NCBI GenBank assembly: GCA_030734395.1 | Contig: JAUZTG010000036.1 | Span: 787,246-851,245, forward strand | DNA: 64,000 nt | Direction: 5' to 3' | From: Sarocladium kiliense | Lineage: Eukaryota; Ascomycota; Sordariomycetes; Hypocreales; Sarocladiaceae | Shown: piece after piece, positions 46,602-59,237 of the stretch | Position numbering within the stretch: the first letter of the stretch is position 1 | How the letters are laid out: every line of letters starts with the position of its first letter | The notes under the pieces: model-generated | What the model was told of the DNA's origin: nothing | What the model saw: only the letters and a program-made list of their open reading frames with translations | The model's database searches: none | Position numbers and translations under genes: made by a program

Positions 46602-47247
46602 ATGAGTAAGAAGGATAGCTCCGCCGTCCTGGACCTCTCTAAGTGGCCAACTGCGCAGGCTTTCGTCGCTCGTGCCGTCGAATTCTTGCAGGAGGTCCAA
46701 GACCTGTGAGTCCCTGCCCGCCATTGCCCTCGGTCTGCCAAACACTTGCCCTTAGGGAAGCTCGCTAATCTAGTTGGGCAACAGGACCCCTGGCAAAGAT
46801 CTCGAGGCGAGATTGAACAAAGATTACGGACCAGGAAATCCCTACTACGAGGATTTCTGCTCCTACATCAAGAAGGGTGTCGAAGAAGGCTGGGTTGCTG
46901 AGACGGAGCTCAATGGACGAATGTACCGCAGAGGCAGGATCTCCATTCCAACGCCCGAAACGAAGTTCTGTAGTATCACCACTGTGTACATGGATAGTCA
47001 GGAAGTCTTCGCGGGGCAGTATCACGCCCACCCGTATGGAGAGATCAACTGTGTGGTGCAACTGGACGAGACCGCGGAGCTCAAGGGGATGCAGGGGTGG
47101 CAGGGGGCTGGATGGACATCGCCAGGACCCGGTACGCATCACTACCCCGAGGTTCGCGGTGGTGCGCTCGTCGCGCTTTTCTTCCTCCCAGCAGGTCGGA
47201 TTTCTTACAATGCTGAGCCTGGGGCACCGCAGCCCATCTCTGTGTAA
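46602..47247 (+). CDS. DUF4863 protein, 4-hydroxylaminobenzoate lyase-like
   Basis: Exons 46602..46705 and 46785..47247 give 188 residues; the 79-nt intron has a CTAAT branch and a CAG acceptor. The C-terminal half carries a cupin-like segment, GQYHAHPYGEINCVV, then GWQGAGWTSPGPGTHHYPEVRGG split across the domain, and ends FFLPAGRISY. I recognise this as the DUF4863 family, whose characterised bacterial member (PnbB) converts 4-hydroxylaminobenzoate to protocatechuate and ammonia during nitrobenzoate breakdown. The assignment is from memory of family motifs, so the reaction is tentative. Histidines in YHAHP and HHYPE are candidate metal or catalytic residues. Its neighbours (esterase, monooxygenase, carriers, QutA-like regulator) fit aromatic catabolism. 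Confidence 0.75.
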
Positions 47248-48171
47248 GAGAGCGCGGGGGAGTTATTTCTCGTTGATGGACTCTTGGCTTAGCTTGAACA
47301 TGTACATCCTGTACAGTTTTCTTCGTAACAAGTAGGAATCAAAACATGGAACCGTAAGAAAATACTATGGCGCGAATCTGTTCTCTCGTCAAGTAGCTAC
47401 GTGAGGGTCTGCGTGTCTTGAGGGTACGAAAGTGATCTACAGCTCCGAGCGTGCCTGTGCTTCTTCGGAGAGATTCATAGAAAGCTCCACCAGCGATTGC
47501 ACCTATCGCAGTGTATCATTTGGATGGGGGGCTTCAGATGATTACTTTTGGACCTTGCGGAGCCAGATAGGTAGGTGGTCGAAGGCCAAGCCGCCGCTGT
47601 TGGCATGACCGATAGCGGCTTAGCGATGTACGGAATACCACCGGACCTCGGAGTCGCCACTGAGAAGACGAGAAGTCGCATGGCTTTTACTCCGAGCAAA
47701 GGGCTGTGATGTCAGTGCCCCGTATGTGGCGATCATTCAAGGCCCTGATGAATGGCTTGTCAACGGGGTGCGCTGCTCGGATAAATTTCACGCGATTCGG
47801 AGTAAGCTTGCCTAACATTCCGAGACCCTCCCATCGTAGAATCGCCGGCATTGTCAGGCCATGGGAAAGCTCGGGTAGCGACGTATGCTAGAATGTCACC
47901 AATAGGTCCGAGCGAGGATACTCATCAGTGAATGAACCCGGACAAGCATCGGTTTCTCTGGGTAGCCGGCTGCAAAATGATGTCTTATTTCGCCATGTTA
48001 TAATGCACGGCCCTATGCTTCCTCCTCGCATGATGATGGAAAACGATCTTTAACCCGCTTTATAACTGCTCTGGACATCCAATAGTCTTTCCTTTTTGCA
48101 GTCGGTGATATTTTACTACGCCTTTCGTTCTGCCTCGAGAGAGATCTACAATTAAGCTGAGCCAGTACAAG
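47248..48171. other. Intergenic region
   Basis: About 920 bp before the monooxygenase gene, with no supported gene. Confidence 0.45.
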
Positions 48172-50080
48172 ATGGAAGCATATGACCTTGTTATCGTGGG
48201 GGCCGGTAAGTGACTACTCCCTCCCCTGTCAGTATAATCAGAAGCCTTTCAGAACAAAACAAGGAACAGAATATTCCTAACGGACGCTTCCAGGGTGGCA
48301 TGGCTTAGCCATGGCCAAGACATACGTCGAGGTACACGAGAAGGCCAAGGTTCTCATACTCGACTACGCAACTTCGCTCGGTGGTACCTGGGCAACTGAG
48401 CGGCTGTATCCCGGCCTAAAGACCAACAACATTGTGGGAACCTATGAGTTCAGCGACTTTCCACTTGTGCCCGAGAAATACGGCATTGCGCCTGGACAGC
48501 ACATACCCGGCCGAGTTGTACAAGCCTATCTCAGCGACATGTGTCAGGCCTACGGTCTAACATCACGGATTCGGTTTAGAACTAAGGTCGAGTCCGCCAC
48601 TCTGCTTTCGAATGCACAGTGGGAGATTGGATATACCACGGAGTCTCAGACCGATAAAGAGGCGTCTTGCGACCGAGCATCGACTCAGCAGGCTGGGACG
48701 AAGACCCGCGGGAAACTCATTGCTTCCAAACTCGTTCTCGCCACAGGCTTGACATCAGAGCCGTTCATGCCTCCTCTTCCCGGCAAGGAGAACTTCAAAG
48801 GCACTGTTTTTCACGCCAAGGACTTCAAGAAACGCGCTGAAGAGCTCAATGATGTAAAGTCGGTGGTCGTTATCGGAGGCAACAAGTCAGCATGGGATGT
48901 CTGCTATACCTCCGCCACTCGTTTCAACGCCAAGGCACACATGGTCATGCGAAGGTCCGGTGGTGGTCCTAGCTGGTGCTGGCCTACTCGCATGAAAGGC
49001 TATCTCTCGTCCATCTCCAGGGTTTCAGCTACAAGGGCGTTTACGTGGTTTGACCCTAATCCCTACGGGCGCTCGGCCCTGCCTGTCCGAGCCTTCTTCA
49101 CTCGCAGCTGGCTGGGGAGAAAGCTCGCTAGCATGTTCTGGCGTCATCTCGACAGCAAGGTGGTGAAATACAACGCTTACGGTGATGGCACCGGAATCTC
49201 AGACCTGAGGCCTTGGACCTCGACGTTTTGGATGGGGAACTCCCTAAGCATTCACAACTACGAGACGAGCTGGTTCGACCTTGCCAGAAAGGGTCAGATC
49301 ACTGCCCATGCCGCACAGGTTGTTTCTCTTTCAGAACACTCCGTTCATCTATCCGACGGTACGATCATCGAGGCAGATGCAGTCATCTGCTGCACTGGCT
49401 GGGAGGTTCGTCCAACACTGGATTTCTTTCCCAAGAACATATCAGATCGGATGGGTCTGCCCAGTTACGACGATAGTAACAAGGAAATCGAACTAGCTGT
49501 TCGCGAAGACATCCTTCGCAATACTCCAGTCTTGCGAGAAAAGATCGTCAAGGAGCTGCCGGAGGGCCTTCGCCCAGAGAAGCAGCAGAGCAATGCGAAG
49601 GAAGTCGCGGAAGCCGCTGTGGCCATACCAAAGCTATCCCCCTACCGACTCCATCGCTTCGTCTTGCCTGTCAATCAAGACCTTATCAGAATAAAAAACT
49701 TCGCCATAATCGGTGCTCATATCACGTTGCACACGGCTATTCTTTCTCAGGCCCAAGCTCTCTGGATCACTGCCTTCTTTGATGACAAGATACCCCACCT
49801 TTCCAACCATTCAACAACGGGTCACGGCTTCAAAGAGATCCAGCGTCAGATGTACTATGATACAGAGTATCAAAAACTGAGGAGGCCGCACGAGACTGGT
49901 GGTACAGGAAGCCGATGTCCCGATCTTGTCTTCGACAGCATCCCCTACGCCGACATGCTCCTTTCCGACCTGAATCTGCCATATCAGAGGAAGTCCTCGT
50001 GGTACCAGGAATTGACCTCCCCTTACTGCCTTGCTGACTTCAAGGGGCTGGTGCAGGAATGGGTCCGGAAAACGAGATAG
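48172..50080 (+). CDS. Flavin-containing monooxygenase (FMO/BVMO-like)
   Basis: Exon 1 (48172..48205) codes MEAYDLVIVGA; exon 2 (48294..50080) continues with GWHGLAMAK, completing the FAD-binding GxGxxG motif at residues 10-15. The total is 606 residues. The intron has a CCTAACG branch. GGTWATERLYPGLKTN is typical of Class B monooxygenases, FKGTVFHAKDF matches the FxGxxxHxxx(Y/F) signature, and VVVIGGNKSAWD is the NADPH-binding motif. DAVICCTGWEV is the conserved ATG-type motif near the C-terminal half. Such enzymes insert oxygen next to carbonyls or onto N or S atoms of small substrates. The setting suggests oxidation of an aromatic or nitrogenous compound; this is inferred. Confidence 0.9.
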
Positions 50081-50669
50081 ACTCTGGAAACACCAACACA
50101 TGGGAGAGGTGCCCAATAGCATATTGCCTTCCTCTTCTCTACCTTCCTAAAGTTATCGTTGGAAAGACTTGATTTGTTCCTAGAATAAGGTATACCTATA
50201 ATTATACATAAATTGAACCTTCTAAGCCTGTGACACCATTCCGCGATCGTGTGTACGACTATTATCAGTGGAAGTCTACATTGCAGTCACTACGATACGC
50301 ATCTCTCCTAAATTCGTACGTGCCGGAGAATGCTATCCCAGGTCAACTGACTTGGCCAAGTCCCTTCAGTGCTACTGTGACATTGCGACATTACATAGAA
50401 GTAGCAGAAACCTAAGAACAAGTTCACACTCGACGTATTAGGTACCGAAAACAGAGGATGTGTTTGGGCTTAAGGCAACAGACATAGGCACATTGTGCGG
50501 TATAGGAATGGCCAGTTCCCATCGACATTCTTGCATTTTGCGCACATTTATAACCAAGACTATCAACTTTGCAGTCGGCAAACACCTTAAGCTGAGCCCT
50601 TAAGCTCTTGAGCTCACGCAGATCCAGATCATGCACCCCACGTATTTCCGGATTCAGGCTCGATGCAGT
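50081..50669. other. Intergenic region between convergent genes
   Basis: About 590 bp of 3' sequence shared by the monooxygenase and the following minus-strand transporter; no gene seen. Confidence 0.45.
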
Positions 50670-52507
50670 TTAAGCAACCCAACGAAACTCGGGATGTTTC
50701 CAATCAAGGTCCTCGATCTGCTTGGCAGACAAGCCAGCCAATTCGTCTTCAACAGACGATTTTGCCCTCCTGCGATTGTCCCTGCGCATCCACAGAAGTG
50801 TTAGGGTTCCCAGAATCAGGATCATAGCGGCTGCAGCGAGGTTGATGCCGTTGCCAATTGGGTAGTGAGGGCCATCTCTTTTCAAGAATGACCAGGTCGA
50901 AATCAAGCCTCCAATATTGCCGAACATGACTAAATCACGAACCTGTCAGCTAAGAAAACTACGAATTCTGGGTCGCAGAGGAGGATTTTACCATTTGTTC
51001 CGATTCCACTGCTTCGCGCCGTGTCACTCACAACATTAGCACTGATATGAGAATTCAAGATAGGAGCCATGAAGAATGCAAAGCTGGTGATGAAAAAGGT
51101 AGCCCCGTATCTGGCCTGGGAGTTCGTTGTGCCTAGGAACATAGAGTAGCCGATGATTACTCCTGGTCCGCTCAGAATAACGAAGACCTGTCTCTTATCG
51201 ATCTTCGAGCTAATGCCGGGGATAAGCAGAGTAAAGAATGCCCCGACAACATAAGGTGGGACTGTGAACAGCTGCTGAGAAACTGTTGAGCGCTCTGGGT
51301 AGATAGTCCTGACAATAGTTGGGAGGAAGAACGCGAGGCCTTGAACTGTGATGTTGTTGAGAAGAAAGACGAAGGCAGAGGCAAGCGTCAAAGGACTTCG
51401 GATACCAGCAAGAACCTTGGATTTGTCGATTTTGTCGAGGACTTCTGTGCCGAGCCGCTCGCTGGCTACCCTGTCAATAGCAAGTTTCTTCTCTTCTGGT
51501 GTGAGCCACCTGGCCGTCTCCGGGCGATCGGTGAGGGTAACTTGAGCCCAGAGGTCAGTCCTCAGTCCGCATGTGCACATTTACAGGCGATTGCATCCTA
51601 ACGTACCAAAAGCAAGCAAGGATAAAAAGACAGTGACGATGCCTTCAATAACTACGAAGACGCCATGTGTTAGTCTTTGACTTCGGGGGTTCTGAGAAAG
51701 AGTCTTACCAAAGATCATTTCCCAGTTATTGAACATGCCAAAGTTGTTAAGCTTGAGAATTCCTGAGGCCAAGAGACCACCAAAGGCTCCTGCGAGGGGG
51801 GCCATGACGATGTAAAGGGAGAGTCGAAATGTGAGCTCGGACCGACGGTACCAACGAGACATATAGTAAGCAATGCCCGGCAGCATACCAGCTTCGAAGA
51901 GACCAAGTACAAAGCGAACACCACATATTTGAGGGACGTCCTTTGCAAAAGCAGTAAAGACAGAGCTCAAGCCGAAGCCCAACGATGTAGCAGGGAGGAA
52001 CCAGCCTGGTCCTATCCACTTGCATAGAATGTTCGCTGGGATCTCGAAGATGATATAGCTGATGTAGAAGACAGATAGTACGAGATTATAGTCGTTGCCA
52101 GTCATTCGTAAATCTTCTTCTAGCCCTGCCAGTCGAGCATTGCCTAAGCAAAGGAGAGGGAAATGAGCATGGACTAGTTGAACATAGGAGGGATCAGAAT
52201 AGACTCGAGGGCTGTCGCTCACCGATGTTGGCCCTGTCAATGAAGCAAAACAGGTAGAGCAATGCCACCGTGGGCACGATCATGAGGTCGATCTTCCTGC
52301 GCAGAGCAGTCTCCCTCTTCTTGTCGAGAGTGAACTCTTGCTCGTAACTTTGTTTACGTTGGGAAAGGTTAGCAAAGAGACGTGTAATAGCCTATCAAGC
52401 GAGGCACATGGTGCTTACTGGCTGGATGCTGTGTTGGATTCACCAGCGACCTTGCCTGAGCAAGAAGCAGCATCGTTCGAAACGATGCCCTGGTGATTTT
52501 GGCCCAT
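50670..52507 (-). CDS. MFS permease of the anion:cation symporter (Dal5/Tna1-like) family
   Basis: Six exons, 52507..52419, 52347..52223, 52143..51709, 51651..51607, 51540..50992 and 50929..50670, give 500 residues with all phases consistent. The N-terminus ends in KIDLMIVPTVALLYLFCFIDRANIGN, here seen as LYLFCFIDRANIG, a hallmark of the allantoate/nicotinate permease family; RFVLGLFEAGMLPG and YYMSRWYRR are others. TLTDRPETARWLTPEE marks the central loop after TM6, and the C-terminal tail is DLDWKHPEFRWVA. These carriers import organic anions such as allantoate, nicotinate, pantothenate or aromatic acids with protons. It is divergent from a Zn2Cys6 gene, the usual layout for a permease and its regulator. 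One exon is only 45 nt. Confidence 0.92.
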
Positions 52508-53338
52508 CTTCGAACGTTATTCGAGAGTTCGCGGGCGGCAGCAACGAAAGAAGGTAACAGGGTAGACAGAAGATCGCACAAGGTTTCCGCAGCACCTTGA
52601 TAAGGTTGTAAGATGATGCAGGAAAGATCCAGCACGGGCGTCTGAAGCGCTGGACGGGCGGCAGTCTTATAATAGCAAGAACACGGAAGGGAGGGATGCT
52701 AGAGGGTGTGTGCACTCTCAGGCGTCACGTCCGGCAACGGTCTGGTTCCTCTTATGATCGGTTCTCAGCAACCTTCGTCGATGGCTGGATGCTGGGTACT
52801 GGCCCTGCAAGCATCTACCCCACAAACAGCGATAGCGAGCCCATACCTAATCGAAGGGATGGGGAAGATGATACCGGGGGAGTGGACTTGTCGAACGTAC
52901 CTGGGAATTCCTTTCGCCGAAATCTCCTTGGCCATGCCACGATACCTGAGATTACAGCGCTCGGTGTCTGATCAAACTAACGTGATTCGCTTCGACAATC
53001 CCAAGCTAGCGAGGGCATTGACGCTGGAGGTCACTAGTGCTATCTCTCTCGCCTCCAAGGTTGCCTGCTTGTCTTCGCCGTGTTGGCGCGAATTCCGAGA
53101 GATATTCCGAGACATGCCGATAATCCGACTTAAATACTCCGTAGCCATTGCCCGCTCCATATACATACCCGTTTGCTGTGAAGGCCCCTGCGATCGGTCT
53201 TCCGTCATCTGTTATCCGTCCTTCGAAACGAGTGTCGCAATTGTTCATCCGACTTACAGAGTTGAGAAAGATCCTTGTGTATTCTCGGCCCAAGCTAGGC
53301 CGAAGAAGCGCAGCCCCCTCCGCCAGAACGCCCACAAC
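52508..53338. promoter_or_regulatory. Divergent promoter between permease and regulator
   Basis: About 830 bp shared by the minus-strand permease and the plus-strand Zn2Cys6 gene. Open frames crossing it (for example 52706..53338 in line with the regulator's first exon) have no domain and probably represent leader sequence rather than protein. Confidence 0.5.
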
Positions 53339-55706
53339 ATGGCGCCTCCACGCGGTCCTAGGATGCCGGCATGTGAGCCATGCAGGCAATCAAAGCTCTC
53401 TTGTGATCATGGCAAGCCCTCTTGTGGAAGATGTCTAGCCTCCAGCAAAGCCAATGCATGTTTCTATCGTCGTCGACCCTTCTCTCGGAAAACAGGGTCG
53501 AATCACGAGGATGGCAGTTTATCGGATATTCGAACTGACCGTGTAGAGCCCCCCAGCCCGTAAGCACACGATTCAGCTCCGACCCCTGTCGCCTTGACCT
53601 TGCTCGTGCCAAAGGCCTCGTCTGACTGAATCCTATTCCTAGCTTCCCATCTTTGCCAACACCTGGCTCTGCTGTTCCCCCTCCTCGGACTAGTTACCCC
53701 AATCCGGGCTACATGGGAGCGTCAAGCCACGTCGCCATCTTCAGTCACATCTCCAAGGACTCCAATGTTCTCTATGACGCGAGCTCAGTCACCGACCCCC
53801 CCGGGGCGTCCTCCGTGGCTAGGCTGTCCGTCGCGGACTTCGAGGGAGAAATGCAAGCGGCCAAGATTGCCGAGTCCTTGAAACAGCTGCTCGGCAAGTT
53901 CGATCCCAACTCCCTCCGACATCTGATCACGTTTTGGCGCGCTACCAAGGTCAACCTGACTCTGGCTGAACCCTTGGTTGATACTTGTCTACGTGCGATG
54001 GACGATCTCCACACTATGAGTTCCTCTAACCCTGGGAATCCTGACCCTTGTCTCGCATATGCGAGGTCGTTGCTCCAAAACTCCTCCCAGCCCTTGGTCA
54101 TTCACGGGTCTCTTGACCTGGAAAGCTTTTGCTCTCAATTCCTTGACTCCAACACTCGGTTGGAGACCATAGGGCTTCTCTTCTGCGCCGTCATACGAGC
54201 AGCCTCAGAGGTCTTCGTGTTCCCTCCTTTGTATATCGATGTCCCCCACCGACAAGAGTTGCTTTCCATGGCTGTGGGGCTGACGAACATCATTGTTGAG
54301 GCTATACTGTCATTGGATATGCTAAATGACCTTCAACTTATGATGCAGTATGAGAACTTCATTTCTCACTCATTTGTTTTCGGTGTTCAATGTTTGTTAC
54401 TCAGCTTTCCCTACAATCAATTGTGTGTATTTACTAAGACCTAATATCTTGCAGCTTACCATTCTTTCCGCAAGCTTGGGGACGTTATCACCTCAGTTAT
54501 CTCCTTAGGCTATCACGAAACATTCGGGTCGACGGACAATGTGCCCGCTTTCCTAATAAGCATCAGAAGAACGGCTCTTTGTCGTGCCTACTCTGCAGAT
54601 AAGAATTGGGCAATATTCTTAGGGCGTCCTCCACGTCTTCCAAAGAAGTACTGCAATCTACGCACGGCGCTCATGCCACGTGCTGCACCCACCGATGATA
54701 CCACGGAGGTTGCGCTGCAGGCCTATCACGATATACATCCCTGGCAGCCAGACACCCAGCCCTCGATATGGGCCGAAACTCGCTGGACTGCAATATGCGC
54801 CTCCCTCAAAGAGGACATACTGGAGATGTTTCGGGACGAAAGGAAGGATCACTTCGATGCTCGGGTGAGGTACGTTAACGGATGTCCCACAACCCGTCTC
54901 TCAAAGTGTGGCTCTGGATCTTGACCACATTATGCAGCGACATTAGGACGCGTGCCGACCAGCAATGGGGTTCGTTGCCTCGCTCGTTTCGTATCACGGG
55001 TTCTCTAAAAGATTGCAACGAAGGCCCTTGGGAGAGAGACTTCCTAGCGAGCACGAGGCTTAACTATTTACACTTGCACTTTTTGCTTCGCCTTTTGTGC
55101 CTCGGTTCAACGACCGATCCAGACGCTGAGTTTATTTCCCTGTCTCGAGAAATACTTAGCCTGGTCGTGGAAGTGATTATCCTTAGACAAGAGCTGGTAT
55201 GCTCCACGGGGACCAGCTTCGAATGGAAGGTAAGCCTCTGTGATATCTGGATCTATGGTCACTCTGCGTCGTTCCAAAGACTTATTTCACGCAATCAATT
55301 AACTTTGAAGTGATAGCTGGCGCATTATGGACTTCCCGCAATAGGCATCATCCTCATTGCCATGCTGCGGAGACGCAATCATACCGACGGGGTTTATGAC
55401 ACAGATACCATCCGCGATCTGGGCATCGTCGCTCTAGGGGTCGACCTGGGTACCATTGTTCGACCAAGCGAACCAAACTATGCACTGATATCTAGCGCAA
55501 CGAGCACGATCAGAAAAGTTTTGGCAGGTCTACAGAGCAGAGACAGGGAGGCATCGCCCGCGATGGGCGCCAATACTCCTCACTCACTCCCGCAATTCGC
55601 TTCATGGGTTCCCCAAGCTCAGCTGGAACCGTGGGGGTTCGAGTTCAGCTTTTGGCAGAATTTAGCGGAGCATCCGTCAATCTTCGATCCTTCATGCGCG
55701 GCGTAG
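53339..55706 (+). CDS. Zn2Cys6 transcription factor (Fungal_trans type)
   Basis: Five exons, 53339..53559, 53643..54382, 54455..54869, 54938..55229 and 55317..55706, give 685 residues, all in phase. The start MAPPRGPRMPACEPCRQSKLSC contains the zinc cluster CEPC, LSCDHGKPSCGRC and ACFY (CX2CX6CX6CX2CX8C). The middle part shows FDPNSLRHLI, HSFVF joined to AYHSFRKLGDVI, and LGRPPRLPKKYC, the pattern of the Fungal_trans regulatory domain. The donor of intron 2 (GTGTTC) is weak, so the join at 54382 could shift. The frame continues in line further 5' to 52706, so a longer N-terminus cannot be excluded. It probably controls the divergent permease gene. Confidence 0.88.
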
Positions 55707-56159
55707 CGAACTGAGATGAATTAAGAGCCCTCCTTTCAATCTATACTTCCTTCATCTCATCTGCAGATCCTATTCGCTTGCTTCTTACTGGCCTCAGCAG
55801 TGTCATGCGAGGATATCGCTTTTGGTTCACGACTCGATTCGCGGCAATATTCAGCAAACACCCACTCCCTGTCGCAAGCAAGTCTCTTCTTGATCGTGCT
55901 CAATTTTGTTTCTGGGCAGAGTGCCGTTCTCCAGAGCTTCATGCAAGCTCCCTCTCTTGGCCGTATGCCATGCTTGCTCCCCGGCCCTTCCTTCACAAAC
56001 GATGGCTTCAACAGTCCCTCCACCAAAGTATTTATAGTTAAGCAGGAAATGCGCGGTGCTTTCTCGCTGTACTATTAGACCTCAAAAGATTTGGAAACTC
56101 CTAATATCCTGTAGACAGTGCACATCAAAACAGAGTATATATGAAGAGACCAAATACTA
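55707..56159. other. Intergenic region between convergent genes
   Basis: About 450 bp of 3' sequence; no gene seen. Confidence 0.45.
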
Positions 56160-59100
56160 CTATAACCGGAAATCCATGCTTGAGTGCTTCTTCATGCTTT
56201 TCAAAACGTTGTATACTCTATCCTGCGAGATTCCAAGGTAGTTGCTGGCGGTGACAGAGCCGAACTCTCTCAAATATTGCACAAGACGTGGTTTACTCAT
56301 GCGGGAACAGTCCCGGCTCTCATGGGCCAACCTGAACGCATTGTCGACCGTATAGTCTTTCACCTTGGCTCCTCGGTCAATCATGAGGCGTATGCACTTT
56401 GACACATTCTCCTTCTCCGCATCTCCAACTCCGTCTCCGAACGCCCTAATGGCTTTCGCCAGAATCTCTTCCCATGGCGTAGCTCGCTCAACCCGGAGGG
56501 CCAAAATACGGTCGAATTCCATATTCAGCTTAGCTCCGTTGCTGAGAAGGTATTGAAACATGTCGTAACTCCGATCGTTTGCTAGAGGAGGCAGCGAGAG
56601 TAGCGATAGCGCAGGACCGTCTGGGATGCCCCGGAGGCTCTGAATACTGGATTGCACCATCTCGCCCCTGTTTTTGGGTTTCCAAGTCCCTATACCTTCT
56701 ATGAGGCATCCACGTGGCGCTTTCGCCATTGTGTATTCCAAGACCAACCCTTGAGTGGCCATGCAGAGAAAATGCGCTTCTCGGTTGAGGTCTGTGAAGA
56801 ATGTGTATGGTTGGCTCCTCGGGCCCCGCCTGTGTCTGCTCAATATCGTCTTGACCCAGATTGCTCTGCTCGAGTCCCACTCTACAAGATTGGTATTACT
56901 AAGTGAGAGTCGTAGTGTGTTCGTCAGCTGGAGGATCTCTCGACTCGGCTCCAGTGAAGCCCTTGAGGCATAGCATAAACAACTGGAAATGTAAGGCTCG
57001 AAGAGAGAAAGATCATCGAGCCCCTTTAATCGCCGCCATCTCTCTAACATTCGTGCCACGGCAACCGACGCCGCGGCAAGCCTGAGGTTGGGGTAGTATT
57101 CTGCTTCAAGGAGCTGGTTGAGTTTCTGCTTACCGAGGGGACTCGATACAAACTCTGAAACTGTCTTGTGCAGATACCGTACAGTGCCTCCAAGCTTGGG
57201 GCATGCAGTATTAGTTGTGTTGTTGTGGACTTCCAGCAAGCCTCTGCATCGACTGCCGAGACGTCGGCGCATGTCTTCTAGTCGTCCCTGTATCTCCATG
57301 TCCGGCGCAGTCTCGGACTCGTCACTCAGGGCTCGCTCCATGAAGTTCTCCTCATCCGCATACCAGAAGAGCAATAGTGATGGCGGCGCGGTGCACGAAC
57401 TCATCAGCTTGAAGAGTTGCGTCGCATGTTCCAAGTATTGAGGCTTGATGCCGCCCACGATTTTCTCATAAAGCTTCTCTAGTTCCGTCGGTAGGTGGTC
57501 CAGCATTCTCTCAAGGTCCTCGATGCGATCGCCATCTGCCATGCCGGATGAGAGCGAGGCAACGACGACAGTGACCCATAGGAAGACTCCGCTTGCTTTC
57601 TCGACAACCCGTTCAATCAAGTCATGTGCAAAGTTGGCGTTCCGCTGTTGCAGCCTTTGAAGCTGGGAGTTCTCTCTAAACGTAGCCACCACATATTTCT
57701 TTATATCATGGCGGGTCAATTCCTCCATCCTCAGACTGGGATTGTGTTCGAAAGCGTCCGAGAACTCATTCCAGGGGCGGCTTGCGATGCAAAGTTTGAT
57801 TGGGGATGACGCGCATTCTTTGAGAAGATTGATGAGAACCCTGCAATCGCCGTCGGACTCGTCCAGACCGTCGATAAATAAAGCAATCTTTGCTCGAGAG
57901 CTAATTTCCACCACAACCTGTCGGAACATGGCCCCGAGTTCATCTTCCGTAAAAGGTCTTGTGTCTTCGTTAAATAGACATAGAGACTCCCATCTCGATG
58001 GAGAAACGTCTGGAATGACATCTGGGTGAGCCTGAAGAAGTTGCACAAGTAGCGTGCGAAAGAGACCCTCCTGAGAGGCCTGTGAGCGTTCTCCGATGGC
58101 CCAAAAGTAGAATGAAGCAACGGTGAGTTTCTGCTTGCTCCCTGACCACCGCTTTAAATACTGCTCGCATCGAGCCTCGGCGCTTTTTGCACCTCCCTGA
58201 GTCCCTGATTCGTCAATTGGAGAAACCGGCTGGCACATGTACCTCATCAAGGTCGACTTTCCTGAGCCTGCCTTTCCAGTAATCCAGTAGAGCTGATCAT
58301 CAGATTCCAGCCAAGCTCTGATATTCGACACTGGAGCAGGTGCAGTCTGGTTGTCGTCAAAAGCCCAAAGAAATGTCCCTTCGTAAGCTTCTTTGATGGT
58401 CGACTCCCTCTCCTGCATGTTGTCGTACCGAAGTCGGTGAATAAATACTTGCTCTAGCTTGTGTCTGGTATCTTGTGATAGTGCAATGGTTGATGGGGCA
58501 GCGAGATCGGATTGGCCCTGCGATCTGTGTATGTTGGTGACGAGGGCATCTAGGAGAGCGCCCTTCACTTCGTCTTGCTCCTGAAGTCGACAGGTGAGGT
58601 AATCGAGTGTTAGTGACCCGATTCCTGCTGAGATATCCTTGGATGCGGTCTTTGATTCGGAAAGACTGTTGATATCTGAGCTCATCTCAGCCATCTTGAG
58701 CATCATTTGCTTCGCTATCAGTTGCTGGCTTTCCAGAGTCGTCCTTGCAGTAGTCCTGAGCAATACACATGAGCTTAATTCAGCCAGATTGGGAACAGAT
58801 GGACAATGCCATACAACTCACCTCATGTTCACCGTCACGTGAAGTACTAGGTCCAATTTTGCTGAGTCGAGCCGAGCTTCGAGATCCTTGAGTTTGTCTT
58901 CTTTCCAGACCGCCATAAAAGCTTGCCTAGGGACATAGCGCCTCCGACCACGACTGTCTCTTGCGACCTTCTCAAGTGATTCAAGTAACTCTTTCAAAAT
59001 GGCAGCGCACTTCTCTGCTGAAGAGTTAATGGCCCTGTCGGAAACGCTGCTCTTTGGGATGCTTTGAAGCTCCTGTTGCATACGCCGCAGATCAGTCGAA

Positions 59101-59237
59101 GAATTCTGTAGGTCGGATACGAGACCCTCAACCGTGTCCGAGCGGTATATCTGCCAGGCTTTGCGAAGGAAATGTGTGCCAAAGTCAATGACTTGTATCA
59201 CACTGGCCGCGGAGCCGAGGGCCTCAAGTCCAGACAT
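56160..59237 (-). CDS. STAND/NACHT protein with fungal N-terminal signalling domain
   Basis: Exon 1 (59237..58822) and exon 2 (58755..56160) give 1003 residues. The N-terminus, MSGLEALGSAASVIQVIDFG with about 140 helical residues, is of the kind found before NACHT domains in fungal STAND receptors (HeLo-like or SesA-like). Walker A is GKAGSGKST (residues 299-307) and the Walker B region reads ALFIDGLDESDGD; SRPWNEF and the GVFLWVTVVV helix follow, as usual. The C-terminal 350 residues lack clear WD or ankyrin repeats, though LLSNGAKLNM and LMIDRGAKVKDY look like worn ankyrin ends. Such proteins sense non-self or damage and trigger regulated cell death. No adjacent effector gene carries a matching motif. 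The frame is uninterrupted, in contrast to the NLR gene at 25 kb. Confidence 0.9.

Noticed and set aside
52706..53338. 5' extension of the Zn2Cys6 regulator's first exon
   Set aside because: The extension has no domain and crosses the divergent promoter; the zinc cluster sits normally near the N-terminus when starting at 53339.
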